The translations under genes and the position numbers were made by a program. DNA of 64,000 nt from Okapia johnstoni. Taxonomy: Eukaryota; Chordata; Mammalia; Artiodactyla; Giraffidae. The DNA lies in contig CM044316.1 in NCBI GenBank assembly GCA_024291935.2, forward strand, positions 7,432,501 through 7,496,500, read 5' to 3'. Below are positions 22,066-49,906 of the stretch, one piece after another; position 1 is the first letter of the stretch; every line of letters begins with the position of its first letter. A model generated the notes under the pieces. The model worked only from the letters and a program-made list of their open reading frames with translations, ran no database searches and had not been told where the DNA came from.

Positions 22066-22497
22066 CTCTCAGGTGGCTCAGTGGTAAAGAATCCACCTGC
22101 CAATGCAGGAGACCTGTGTTCAATCGCTAAGTCCGGGAGATCCCCTGGAGAAGGAAATGGCAGCTCATTCCAGTATTCTTCCCTGGGAAATCCCATGAAG
22201 AGAGGAGCCTGGAGGGCTATAGTCCAAAGGGTCAAAAAGAGTCAGACATGACTGAGCCACCGAGCCCACAGGTGTAAAAGTGGGCTTCCTTGGTGGCTCA
22301 GTAGTAAAGAATTCGCCTGCCAATGCAGGAGACGTGGGTTTCATCCCTGGGCCAAGGAAGATCCCCTGAAGAAGGAAATGGCAGTCTACTCCAGTATTCT
22401 TGCCTGAAAAATCCCACCGACAGAGGAGCCTGGTGGGCTACAGTCCATGGGGTCACAAAAGAGCTGGACACGACTGAGTGACTAAACAACTGGTGAT
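22066..22497 (+). repeat. Two forward Bov-tA SINEs in tandem
   Basis: Full copies at about 22066-22272 and 22283-22497, separated by about 10 bases. Confidence 0.9.
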
Positions 22498-22597
22498 TCT
22501 AAGGTACAGCTAAGTTTGAGAACTGCTTATCTATTAATAGAAGGTGCTGTGTCAAGAAGGAAATGGGGGCTATATGCACAGAGTTGAAACTGGGGTG

Positions 22598-22830
22598 ACT
22601 GCTTGCTGGCTGTGTGATCCTGGTCAAGTTATTGAACCTGAGAGCCTGTCCCCTCATCTGCAAACTGAGGGTCGTGATAGCTACTACACAGGAGTGTGAA
22701 GATTAAATACGTGTCAAAGAGCCTGGCTAGACTAGGAGGTTGCCATAAACAGCTGCTCGGTAATAATAATAGCAAACACATATTGGGGTTTTAATCACAT
22801 GCCAAGCTCTGTGCTCAGCTCTTAAAAATG
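22598..22830 (+). repeat. MIR SINE
   Basis: GCTGTGTGATCCTGGTCAAG, CCCCTCATCTGCAAACTGAGG, GAAGATTAAATACGTG: an ancient MIR in forward orientation. Confidence 0.8.
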
Positions 22831-22969
22831 GCAATTAGTAGGAGATCCTGGAAGGGACCACATCAGTGCCATTTGGGAAGAAAAGCAAAATCAGCACTGC
22901 CCGGGGTATCCTAAAGAGAGCAAAGAATAATATTAATTACAAGGCTACCAGCCGTGATTTGCCTCCCAC

Positions 22970-23720
22970 TTGCACGCGGCTTCATGCCGCACGGAGGATT
23001 TCCAGGCTCACGCGCACTTTCATTTCCTCAGCTTTAATCTTCTGTGGGGTTGGCAGATTCACTTCCATTGTTTAAATGAGGAGACCAGGCTCAGAGAGGG
23101 AGAGGGGCTGACCCAAGCTCACACAGCGGCCAAGCGGCCAAAGATGGAACGTGCACCCGGAGGGAGAAGCCGGGCAGCCGAGTCCATGCCGCGCCTTCCC
23201 TAGACCTCCGCTGAGGAGGCGGGCGCGGGCCCAGTGATGCCGAGGCCTGGCCCCCGCGCTCTCCAGGGATGGTCAGGAGTCTGGAGGGCTCGGGAGGCGG
23301 CGGGAGGCCGGGGCTCGGGGGGCGCGGCTCCGGGCTGGGGGCGGGGGCTAGATGCGAGAGAGGCCGCTCACCCCTCCCCAAACACGCGGTGCCCTTTTTC
23401 CCGCGCGGCTGCTGAGCCTGGGCTGGGCGCGGGGGAGGCGGGGGTTATCCCGGAGGGGATCCCGCCCCCCCCACTTCCAACAGCCCGGCGCACCCCACAC
23501 CCACAGTGAACGCGGGGCCGGCGCGGATCCCACCACCTGCATGCAGCGCCGCAGGCGGGACGTCGCGGCTCCCCGGCCTGGTTGAGTGCGAGCCCGCGGC
23601 TCCGCGCTGAGATTTTGGGCGGTCCGGGGGCCGGCTGGGCCTATCATGGGGTTTCATGGGGCCCCTTTTCGCCCATGGCACTGAGACGTTGGCCACCGCT
23701 GCGGGGGGACTGGGTCCGAA
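22970..23720. promoter_or_regulatory. CpG island, candidate promoter
   Basis: A GC- and CpG-rich stretch, densest at 23190-23640 (GCGCGG, CCGCGCGG, GGCGCGGATCC and similar), including a GC box (GGGGGCGGGGGC near 23337) and no TATA box. It contrasts sharply with the AT-rich surroundings. The next gene downstream on the plus strand is SLC1A6, whose coding exon begins 7.5 kb later with a splice acceptor in front of it, so an upstream noncoding exon is expected. Assignment to SLC1A6 is inference; a lncRNA promoter is possible. No convincing donor site was identified. Confidence 0.6.
23062..23165 (-). repeat. MIR SINE at the edge of the CpG island
   Basis: Antisense MIR (AATGAGGAGACCAGGCTCAG, GACCCAAGCTCACACAGCGGC), preserved well enough to recognise. 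It forms the left shoulder of the CpG island. Confidence 0.7.
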
Positions 23721-23744
23721 GTTGTATGAGGGGTGGTGGTGGTG

Positions 23745-24017
23745 ATGATGGTGTGTGTGTGTGTCTGAATTTTTGCATCTGAATGTTTAAATGTGTCCCA
23801 AGTTGTGTGCATGTGTGTGTGTGTGTGTGTGTATTATGCACCTGCCTGTATAGAGTTTCATTTACAAGGGGAGTTGTGCAAGATCCTGAAGGTGTGTGTG
23901 TGTATGGAGTTGTGTGTCTGAGGAGCACTGTGGGGTTTTATGCCTGATGGCGTGCACGAATGTCAAGTGTGTGTATGTTTGTGTGTGTAGGAATTGTATG
24001 ACATACTGCATGAGCAG
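23745..24017. repeat. GT-rich degenerate tract
   Basis: Repeated GTGTGTG blocks mixed with AGTTGTGTGTCTG-like phrases. The tract resumes after the L1 insertion at 24642-24775. Confidence 0.85.
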
Positions 24018-24028
24018 AGCTGCATTTC

Positions 24029-24629
24029 TTTTTTTTTTTAATTGAGGTAAAGCTGATATGCAATATTACAGAAATTACAGGTATACAATACAATAGGGGC
24101 TTCCCAGGTGGCGCAGTGGTAAAGAATCTGCCTGCCAAAATGGAGATGCTGGTTTGATCCCTGGGTCAGGAAGATCCCCAGGAGAAGGAAATGAATCCAC
24201 TCCAGTATTTTTGCCTGGAAAATCCCATGGACAGAGGAGCCTGGTGGGTTACAGTCCATGGGGTCACAAAGAGTTGGACACAACTTAGTGACTGAGCACC
24301 CATACAGTATAGTGATTCACAGTTTTTAAAGATTTACTTCATTTATAGTTATTTTGAAATGTTGGCTATATTCCCTATGTTGTACAATACATCCTTATAT
24401 CTTATTTTGTACACAATAGTTTGTACATATAATTTCCTACCCCTGAGTTGCCACTCCCCTCTTCACTCTCCCCACTGGTAACCACTAATTTGTCCTGTGA
24501 CAATACCTGTGAGTCTGTTTCTCTTTTGTTATGTTCTCTAGTTTGTTATGTTTTCTAGATTCCACATATAAGTAATATGCAGTGTTTGTCTTTCTCTGTC
24601 TGACTTATTTCACTTAGTATAATGCCTGG
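24029..24629 (-). repeat. L1 LINE 3' end with nested Bov-tA
   Basis: Antisense L1 starting with a T-run (its poly-A tail). It is flanked by an 11-bp near-perfect duplication, AGCTGCATTTC at 24018-24028 and AGTTGCATTTC at 24630-24640, and it splits the GT-rich tract. A forward Bov-tA lies inside at 24098-24300. Confidence 0.88.
24098..24300 (+). repeat. Bov-tA SINE nested in L1
   Basis: Forward copy with similar flanks, ATACAATACAATA on the left and CATACAGTATAGTG on the right, probably its duplication. Confidence 0.88.
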
Positions 24630-24641
24630 AGTTGCATTTCT

Positions 24642-24775
24642 GAAGTTGTGGTGTGTGTTGTATATCGAACAGTTCTGTGTGTGTGAGACTGTGTGTCTTT
24701 GTGCAGTTGTGTATGTCAGTTGTACACAAGAGGTGTGTGAGGTTATGTGTTCAAGTGTGTGTGTGTAGTGTGTGT
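24642..24775. repeat. GT-rich degenerate tract, right part
   Basis: Continuation of the GTGTGTG-rich tract after the L1 insertion. Confidence 0.8.
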
Positions 24776-25439
24776 GATTTCCTCCTTCTCGTTCTCTCCC
24801 TTCACTCTCTCCTCAGGCTAGCAGAGTATTGACATAAAATGTATGGAAAGCATCCTCGTTTGCCCACTGTAGTTTGCTTCAGCTTTAGAATGTAGAAGTT
24901 CCTTCTTCTCCTTGGTTCTGACAGAAGGGTGGCTTTCACATCTCATCACATCTGAAAGTCTGGAGGTTGAGGGAAGCAGGTGGGGCATTTGTTTTTGAAC
25001 CCCTGCAGATACTGGGGACACTGGGAGGGCCATTTCCTTATCAGGAGCTTAAGAAGCAGGGCCAAGAGAAGGCCCAGGACCAGGAAAGACTAGACAAGAG
25101 AGAACCGGCTGTGAGGAGAGAGGCCCCCAGGGGTCCAAGAGAGACTGAGAAGGGGCCAAGTGGAGGCCACATTCCTGGGGAAAACATTTCAAGTCAAGCA
25201 TTGCAAGTAATACAGTTAAGAGCAAGACTGATGAGAAAACTCTCTTTCCTGTCAGTGTTTTTCTCTGTCTTCAGTCATATGTCTGTTGGATTGATGCTTT
25301 TTATTAACCGTGGGTGTCATCTGTTTCATGCTCACTAGGTGCTATTCTAAGTGTCACATGAATCAAGTCATCAAATCACACAGAAAGTGACCAGGTCCTG
25401 CAAGGTGGAGTTGGATTTGAAACAAAGAGCTCGTGTGTG

Positions 25440-25640
25440 CTCTTTCTCTAGGGCAGGGTTCTGCAAAAATTTTCAGTAAAGGACCAGAAATAATGTATGG
25501 ACATTGATAAAATCTCTTTTGTCCCAGCGACCCAACTCCACCATTGTAGCACGAAAGTAGCTGTAGAGAATAAAGAAATGAGAATGGCTATGTGCCAATA
25601 AAACTTTCTTTACAAAAACAAGCAGCAGGCCAGAGTTGAC
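25440..25640 (+). repeat. hAT-type non-autonomous DNA transposon
   Basis: GGTTCTGCAAAAATTTTCAG, CCATTGTAGCACGAAAGTAGC, CAATAAAACTTTCTTTACAAAAAC: a common mammalian MER-type element. A second copy lies in SLC1A6 intron 2. Confidence 0.65.
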
Positions 25641-25644
25641 CCTT

Positions 25645-26390
25645 GGACAATGGTTTCTCCATCCCTGCTGTTTCTCTTAAGGAAGACATTGGAAATAGAC
25701 AAACTAACTCTGGATTTTTTGTGATGAGTTCATATCTCAGCTGAATAATTCCTTTCAACCCATGGGCAAGCCTCACAATACTTCTTGGTGACTGGGAACA
25801 TGCATCTTAGAGATGAGGGAGTAATCACACATTTGGTTTCCTATCTGAGATTTTTCACAGCCAGCTGGAAAACACCATCATGATTTCAGGATCCTTTGGA
25901 GCTAGGTCCCAACTGGGGTCTGACTTTGGAACTAGGACTCAGAGCTGAAGGAAGCAGAGCTTGGAAAGCTGAGGCAGATACCCTATCCCTGGGATATGTG
26001 GGGTACATAAGAGAATAAGAAAGACAGTGATCTCAGAAAAGGAGCTGCTCAGCCAGTGGCAGCTGCTCCCTCCCACCCAGAAAAAAGTTCAGGGAACTAC
26101 CTATTGGTCTATCTCTGATAGACTCCCACTTGATCTGGATGGATTCAGGCACTGGGGTTGGGATTAGGGCTTGGGGAAAGGGTGGCGAGGAGAAGAATCT
26201 GAAACCATGATCAGAGAGTAGCTGAGGAAGGCCAAGTTCTACAGCCATCCAGGCAACCCGAATATGCACAGCTCAGCACAGGATACGATATTTACTGCCT
26301 TCCTTTGGTTTGGAGAGTTTTTTTTTTTCCTCTAGGAGTCAGATGAATCTAGTATGTCTGTCAGGAAACCGACAGCACACTTGAAAAGGG
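25645..26390. other. Repeat-poor sequence, nothing identified
   Basis: No gene, RNA or recognised repeat. Ordinary intergenic composition. Confidence 0.5.
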
Positions 26391-26624
26391 GAGTTGAAAA
26401 TTAAGGATTATTTACAAGGTTAAACCAGTAAAGTTGGTACAACACCCAGGCAACAGCAAGGATAGGGGAGTGGCAGGGAGGGAGCAAGAGGGAGACCTGG
26501 CTGTGGCTGTAACAAAGAATTGTCTTTATTATTTTTTCAACTGAAATATATATTGATATATAACATTGGATACATTTAAGATGTACACCTTGTTGTTCTG
26601 ATATATTTATATGTTGTATAATAT

Positions 26625-26701
26625 TGGTTTGGCCTGAAAAGTTCCTTTGGGTTTTCCCATATGACGTTATGGTAAAATCTGAACAAACTTTTTGGCCAAC
26701 A
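26625..26701. mobile_element. Short mariner-like MITE
   Basis: About 77 bp beginning TTGGTTTGGCCTGAAAAGTT and ending GAACAAACTTTTTGGCCAAC. The ends are inverted relative to each other, and TA occurs close by on both sides. It matches the ruminant mariner-type internal-deletion elements I know. Confidence 0.65.
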
Positions 26702-26855
26702 TAGAAACATGATTGCCACTGTAGCAATAGCATATTTTATCATGCCAAGGGAGCCACAAGCACTCAGTGGGAAAAGATACTTTCTTTAACAAATGATATT
26801 GGGAAAGCTGGTTAAACACATGCAGAATAATAAAATCTGACCCCCATTTTATACT

Positions 26856-27062
26856 GGGCTTCCCTGGTGGCTCAGGGGTAAATAATCCGCCTGCCAACGT
26901 GGGAGATGTAGGTTTGATCCCTGGTTTGGGAAGATCACTTGGAGAAGGAAATGGCAACCCACTCCAGTATTCTTGCCTGGGAAATCCTATGGACAGAGGA
27001 GCCTGGCGGGCTACAGTTCATGGAGTCACAAAAGAGTTGGATGCGAATTAGCGACTAAACAA
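26856..27062 (+). repeat. Bov-tA SINE nested in L1
   Basis: Forward full-length copy. Confidence 0.9.
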
Positions 27063-27104
27063 CAATTTTACACCACTTAACAAAAATTAACTTGAAATGG
27101 GCTC

Positions 27105-27770
27105 AGTTCAGTTCAGTCACTCAGTCGTGTCCGACTCTTTGCAACCCCATGGACTGCAGCACATCAGGCCTCCCTGTCCATCACCAACTCCCAGAGTTTA
27201 CTCAAACTGATGTTCATTGAGCCGGTGATGCCATCCAACTATCTCATCCTCTGTCCTCTGATTTTCCTCCTGCCTTCAGTCTTTCCCAGAATCAGAGTCT
27301 TTTCCAGTTAGTCAGTTCTTCCCATCAGGTGGCCAAATGACTGGAGTTTCAGCTTCAGCATCAGTCCTTTCAATGAATATTCAGGACTGATTTCCTTTAG
27401 GATTGGCTGGTTTGATCTCCTTGCAGTCCAGGGGACTCTCAAGAGTCTTCTCCAACACCACAGTTCAAAAACATTAATTCTTTGGTGCTCAGCTTTCTTT
27501 ATAGTTCAACTCTCACATCCATACATGACTATTGGAAAAACCATAGCTTTGACTAGATGGACCTTTGTTGGAAAAGTAATGTCTCTGCTTTTTAATATGC
27601 TGCATAGGTTGGTCATAGCTTTTCTTCCAAGGAGCAAGCATCTTTTAGTTTCATGGCTGCAGTCACCATCTGCAGTGATTTTGGAGCCCCCCAAAATAAA
27701 GTCCCTCACTTTTTCCAGCGTTTCCCCGTCTGTTTTCCATGAAGCGATGGGACTGGATGGATTGACTGAA
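27105..27770 (-). mobile_element. Bov-B LINE 3' fragment nested in L1
   Basis: Antisense. On the minus strand it encodes part of the Bov-B C-terminus (GRKAMTNLCSILKSRDITFP, VKAMVFPIVMYGCES) with stops further on. Flanks ATGGGCT and ATGGGTA may be its duplication. Confidence 0.9.
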
Positions 27771-28221
27771 TGGGTATAAGACTTAAATATATGACTTGAA
27801 ACCATAAAACTGTTAGAAGAAAATGTTAGAAAGAAATTCCTCTACACTGGTCCCATCAATGAGGTTTTTTTTTTTTTTTTTTGATATGACAGCAAAAGCA
27901 CAAGCAACAAAAGAAAAAATCAACAAGTGGTACTACATCAAACTTAAAAGCTTCTGTATGGCAAAAAACCCAAAACCAAACAACAGCAAAATGAAAAGGC
28001 AACCTACAGAAGGGGAGAAAAACTTTGCAGATCATACACTGGATAGGGGTTAATGTCCAAAATATATAAAGATCTCATACAGCTCAATAACAAAAATCAA
28101 TCTGAAAAGTGGGTAGAGGAACTAAATAGTCATTTTCCAAAGAAGGTGTCCAAATGTCCAACGGCTGCAGAGGATTGTCTGGTGGGAGCTGTGGCCTTAT
28201 GTAGAGGAATACATGCCTGTG

Positions 28222-28432
28222 TGTGCGCTCAGTTGTGTTCAACCCTTTGCTACCCCATGGACTGTAGCCCACCAGTCTCCTCTGTCTAGGGGATTTTCCA
28301 GGCAAGAATACTGGAATGGGTTGCCATTTCCTCTTCCAGGGGATCTTCCTGACTGAGGGATCAAACCTACATCTCTTGTGTCTCCTGCATTGGCAGGTGG
28401 GTTCTTCACTACTGCATCACCTGGGAAGCCAG
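28222..28432 (-). repeat. Bov-tA SINE
   Basis: Antisense full-length copy. Confidence 0.9.
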
Positions 28433-28435
28433 TCA

Positions 28436-28735
28436 CTGCCAAGCATGAGCCTGGCAGGGGGAGCTGGAAGAATGCTCCATCTCCATCTTTTCCCACTTTC
28501 CATTCTGCTGTTTTCCACTGGCCTGACTGAAATGGCAAGGGAGCCTGGGCAATGCTATCTCTAGTGGTTAGCCTTTTGCCTGGGAATGAATCTAGAGGGA
28601 TAACAATTTCCAGTATGCCTACAATAGGGACACTGCCACTTGCTGTGAGGTCATATAGGCAAGTCTGCTTATCTTTCCAGAATAGGAGGTGCCCAGGGCC
28701 TACAATACTTTTAGGGACCCATGCAAACATTTATG
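28436..28735. other. Repeat-poor stretch, nothing identified
   Basis: No gene or repeat recognised. The open frames here are short and cross repeat boundaries. Confidence 0.5.
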
Positions 28736-28744
28736 CCTTTTTTT

Positions 28745-28858
28745 TTTTGCTGAGCCTCATGGCATGTGGGATCTTAGTTCCTTGACCAGGGATCAAACCC
28801 ATGCTCCTTGCAAAGTGGAAGGGCAAAGTCTTAACCACTGAACCACCAGGGAAATTCC
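28745..28858 (-). repeat. CHR-type SINE
   Basis: Antisense, GGCATGTGGGATCTTAGTTCC through CCACTGAACCACCAGGG. Confidence 0.85.
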
Positions 28859-28949
28859 TGTTTGTGCTTCTTTTAAAATTACAATAAAGAATTTAACTTT
28901 CAGGTTGAAGGAAATGTTTTAATATATAATATTAATATATTCATTTAAA

Positions 28950-29245
28950 AAACTGGAGTGAAATGTACATAGAACAACCACCCATTTTAAAATGGCATTC
29001 AGTGGCATTTAGTTAATTTGCAACATTGTACAGCAATCTCCTTTATCAAACTCCAAAATAATATATTCACTTTTATACCAATGCAGTTGTAAAATATTTT
29101 TTAGAAATTTATTTATTTTTAATTGAAGGATAATTGCAATATTGTGTTGGTTTCTGCCATACATCAACATGAATCAGCCATAGGTATGCATATGTGCCCT
29201 TCCTCTTGAACCTCCTTTCAACCTCCCACCTACCCCATCACACCC
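28950..29245 (-). repeat. L1 fragments
   Basis: Two antisense L1 pieces: GTACATAGAACAACCACCC, then AATTGAAGGATAATTGCAAT and CTGCCATACATCAACATGAATC. Confidence 0.75.
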
Positions 29246-29461
29246 CTGTAGGTTAATTTTGATGTATGTTTTAATGGAGGAAGGGACCACAAAGACAAAT
29301 GTTCCTCAGACTCATGAAAGTCACAATTTCCAGAATGCCCTGTGCATATATGGTATTGGTAAAAGGATAGGCAAGTTTTAATTTCTATATGCATTTTATT
29401 TAATGTGTATTAAAATATAATCAGCATTTCAAGTAATAATCTAAATTTACCAGTTTACATT

Positions 29462-29815
29462 TATTTGTTTTTTTTTTAACTTTTTATTTTGTATTGGAGT
29501 ATAGCCGATTAACAGTGTTGTGATAGTTTCAGGTGAACAGCAAAGGGACTCAGCCATGCATGTATCCATTCTTCCCCAAACTCCCCTCCCATCCAGGCTA
29601 CTACATAACACTGAGCAGAGTTTCCTGTGCTATTACAGTAGGACCTTGTTGGTTATCCATTTGAAATACAGCAGTGTGTACATGTCCATCCCAAACTCCC
29701 TAACTATCCCTTCCCCCCAACTTTCCCCACCGGCATCTATACGTTTGTTTTCTAAGAATGTGAGTCACTTTCTGTTTTGTGAGTTCACTTGTAGATTCGT
29801 TTATTTAGATAAGTA
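29462..29815 (-). repeat. L1 3' end
   Basis: Antisense, starting with a T-run, then GGAGTATAGCCGATTAACAG and CAGCAAAGGGACTCAGCC. Confidence 0.85.
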
Positions 29816-30038
29816 AGTGAAATGACGTGCTCCGTCGCTTCAGTCGTGTTCGACTCTTTGCGATCCTATGGACCACAGCCCGCCAGGCTCCTCTGTCTAT
29901 GGGCTTCTCCAGGCAAGAATACTGGAGTGGGTTGCTGTGCCCTCCTCCAGGTGATGTTCCCAACCCAGGAATCAAACCCACATCTCCTGCATTAGCAGAT
30001 GGGTTCTTTACCACTAGCACTACCTGGAAAGTGACATG
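29816..30038 (-). repeat. Bov-tA SINE
   Basis: Antisense full-length copy directly after the L1. Confidence 0.9.
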
Positions 30039-30319
30039 GATTTGGCTGAATGTAAAGTGAAGGCATGGAAATCTGAAGTTTGGGAAACTGTATCTGGCAC
30101 CCCAGAGTGACTCTGAACATCCCATTTTTGTTCAAAAATGGATCCTGAGGAGGCGCTGGTGTCAAGAAAGATCACCATTTTCATCCCATGGGACTCTCCC
30201 TCTCTCTGTTGCTCACTTGGGCATTCACGCAGAGGAGCTCCATTTATTAGGCACCAATAAATGCAGGCATTTGCTGATTTCATCATTGTGGAAAGCCCAT
30301 TTGGTGGCACCTCTAGTGC

Positions 30320-30535
30320 TTCGCAGGTGACTCAGTGGTAAAGAATCTGCCTGCAGTGCCGGAGATGTAGGAGACATGGGTTCGATCCCTGGGTCAGGAA
30401 GATCCCTGGAGTAGGAAATGGCAACCCACTCCAGTATTCTTGCCTGGAGGATCCCATGGACAGAGGAGCCTGGCGGGCTACAGTGCATGGGGTGGCAAAG
30501 AGTTGGACACGACTGAGCACAGCACAGCAACTAGG
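30320..30535 (+). repeat. Bov-tA SINE
   Basis: Forward copy (CTTCGCAGGTGACTCAGTGG head, GACTGAGCACAGCACAGC tail). Confidence 0.9.
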
Positions 30536-30667
30536 CCAAACATGAAATCATATTAATTTGGGGTGCTAGCCAAAGTACCTTGTTTAAGGCTCTGCATGAA
30601 ACTGGTGCTTGGCAGAGGCTTGTGAGTCTGGTTTATGAGCTAGAGAAGCTCCCAATTACTTGTAACG

Positions 30668-30890
30668 ATCTCATAAGAGGGTAAAGAATCTGCCTGCAGT
30701 TTGGGAGACCCAGGTTTGATGGGTTGGGAAGATCTTCCCTGGGTCAGAAAGATTGCCTGAAGGAGGAAATGACAACCCACTCCAGTATTCTTGCCTGGAG
30801 AACTCCATGGACAGAGGAGCCTGGTGGGCTACAGTCCATCTGGTCTCAAAGAGGTGGACAGGACTGAGCGACTAACACTTTCACTTTTCA
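30668..30890 (+). repeat. Bov-tA SINE, rearranged head
   Basis: Forward copy with GGGTTGGGAAGATCTTCCCTG in place of the usual order, so a small internal duplication. Confidence 0.85.
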
Positions 30891-31184
30891 TGAACTAAGG
30901 AGGGGGCCAGAGATACAGAATGGCAAAATCATCCCTGAAATTGTCATCTGCTTCTTTCTCTCCCACCCATACCTGGGAGTGGTTCTGGAGACCTTGATCC
31001 TTTTTCTGCCAGGACATGACCCTTGAACTCCAGGCGGTGTTCTCAGGCAGCCCAGCGTGGGCACATCCCCACTGGACCAACACTCTCCCCGAGTTCCTCA
31101 CCAGCTTCTTCTGCCCTTCCCTTTCTACCCACATTCGCCTTCTGTCTCATCCCTCACCAGGCCCACTCCCCCTGCCCCCCACAG

Positions 31185-48216
<17,032 letters not shown>

Positions 48217-48560
48217 GAACCCCCTGCTCTGCCACCCAGAGAGGAGGAAAGGGGGTCAGGGAGGGGGTTCCTGGGGAAGAACCAGTGCCAGAGTGACTGC
48301 ACTGAACACACATGTTCTTTCCAGCGTGTTTGGGGGGAAACTGAGATAAAGGAGCAGGAATGAAAGATGTCTAAGGTGTCTGTTTCTCTCTGGGCACATA
48401 CTGAAAATCTGTGGGGGAGGCCATGAGCAAGGCAGAGGAGGAGATATTTGCCCTGGGATTAGGCGTAAGAGAAGCTTCAGGTTCAACAAGATGAGGGGTC
48501 AGCTCGTGTTCCTCATTTTCTCAAAGAATGATGGAACTCAAGAAGGTAAACTACTATTCC
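48217..48560 (+). other. Presumed SLC1A6 3' UTR
   Basis: Repeat-free sequence between the stop codon and the next Bov-B fragment. No canonical AATAAA was seen; GATAAA near 48346 is a weak candidate signal. The true end of the transcript is not determined. Confidence 0.45.
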
Positions 48561-48562
48561 TC

Positions 48563-49075
48563 AGTGTTGTTCAGTTGCTAAGTTGTGTCCAACTCTGCGA
48601 CTGTGTAGACTAAAGCATAACCAGGCTCCTCTGTCTTCCACTGTCTCCCAAAGTTTGCTGAAATTCATGTCCATTGGATTGGTGGTGCTATTTAACCATC
48701 TCTTCCTCTGCTGCCCACTTTTGCTTTTTCCCTCAATCTTTCCCAGCATCAAGATCTTTTCCAATGAGTCTGCTCTTTGCATCTGGTGGCCAAAATATTG
48801 GAGCTTCAGCATCAGTCTTTCAAGTGTATATTCAGGGTTGATTTCTTTTAGGATTGACTGGTTTGATCTCCTTCCTGTCCAAGGGAGTCTCAAGAGTCTT
48901 CTCCAGCACCACAGTTCCAAAACATCAACTTTTTGGTGCTCAGCCTTCTTCATGGTTCAACTCTCACATCTGTACATGACTACTGGAAAAACAATAGGTT
49001 TCACTATATGAACCTTTGTTGACAAAGTGGTGTCTCTGCTTTTTAATACATTGTCTAGCTTTAAAACAATATCCA
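48563..49075 (-). mobile_element. Bov-B LINE 3' fragment
   Basis: Antisense. The minus strand keeps an open 130-codon stretch (MKKAEHQKVDVLELWCWRRL, then LQYFGHQMQRADSLEKI). Confidence 0.9.
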
Positions 49076-49452
49076 TGGCCTCTGTGTGGGGAGTCCCCAT
49101 GACCACCTTCAGATTTGATGATATACCAGAAGGACTCATAGAACTTGAAAAAGCTGGGGTACTCTCATTTATGGTTTACTGCACTGAAAAGACACATTGA
49201 AATCAGCAAAGGCAAAAGATGCAGGGGACAGGGTCCAGGAGAGACCAGGTGTGAGCTTCCACTTGTCTTATCCCAGGGGACTTGCATGAATAGCCCTCAA
49301 TTCTTTCAGCAATGAGGTGTGACAACACGTATGAAATACTGCCAACCGTGGAAGCCCACATGAACCTTGGTGTCCAGAGTTTTTATTTAGGTGTGTCACA
49401 TAGGCATGGAGTTCCTGCTGACCTTCACAGCTCATTGTTGAGTTCCTCCCGT

Positions 49453-49655
49453 GTTAGTCACTCAGTCATGTTTGACTCTTTGCGACCCCATGGATTGCAG
49501 CCCACCAGGCTCCTCTGTTCATGGGATTCTCCAGGTAAGAATACTAGAGTAGGTAGCCATTCCCTTCTCCAGGGCATCTTCCTGACCCGGAGATTGCAGA
49601 CGTCCTGCAGTAGCAGGTGAATTCTTTACCATCCAAGGCACCAGGGAAGCCTGGG
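49453..49655 (-). repeat. Bov-tA SINE
   Basis: Antisense full-length copy. Confidence 0.88.
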
Positions 49656-49708
49656 TCCCTCCAGAGGTCAAACTAATACAGCATTGTCCTGGGTCCCAGG
49701 TGAACAAA

Positions 49709-49906
49709 GCCTGGCTTCCCCGATGGCTCAGTGGGTAAAGAATCTGCCTGCAATGCAGGAGACACAGGAGGCACAGGTTTGATACCTGGGTCAGAAAGAT
49801 CCCCTAGAGCAGAAAATGGCACCCTACTCCAGTATTCTTGCCTGAAAAATCCCATGGATTGGTGGGCTACAGCAGACATGAATGAGCCACTAAACACACA
49901 CAGTAT
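49709..49906 (+). repeat. Bov-tA SINE with 29-bp duplication
   Basis: Forward copy flanked by a 29-bp direct repeat (49680-49708 and 49907-49935, one mismatch) that begins AGCATTG and ends CAGGTGAACAAA. The duplication is about twice the usual length. Confidence 0.88.

Larger units (their letters stand above)
26705..28175 (+). repeat. L1 ORF2 3' region, split twice
   Basis: L1 ORF2-derived text (ACAAATGATATTGGGAAAGC, CTTGAAACCATAAAACTGTTAG, ACTACATCAAACTTAAAAGC, CATACAGCTCAATAAC). A forward Bov-tA (26856-27062) and an antisense Bov-B (27105-27770) interrupt it. Confidence 0.8.

Noticed and set aside
23091..23696. Several overlapping frames of 66-99 codons in the CpG island
   Set aside because: High GC lowers stop-codon frequency; peptides are proline/arginine/glycine-rich with no family resemblance and run on both strands.
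28239..28730. 163-codon minus-strand frame
   Set aside because: About half of it is a Bov-tA translation (NPPANAGDTRDVGLIPQSGRS type); the rest has no recognisable content.
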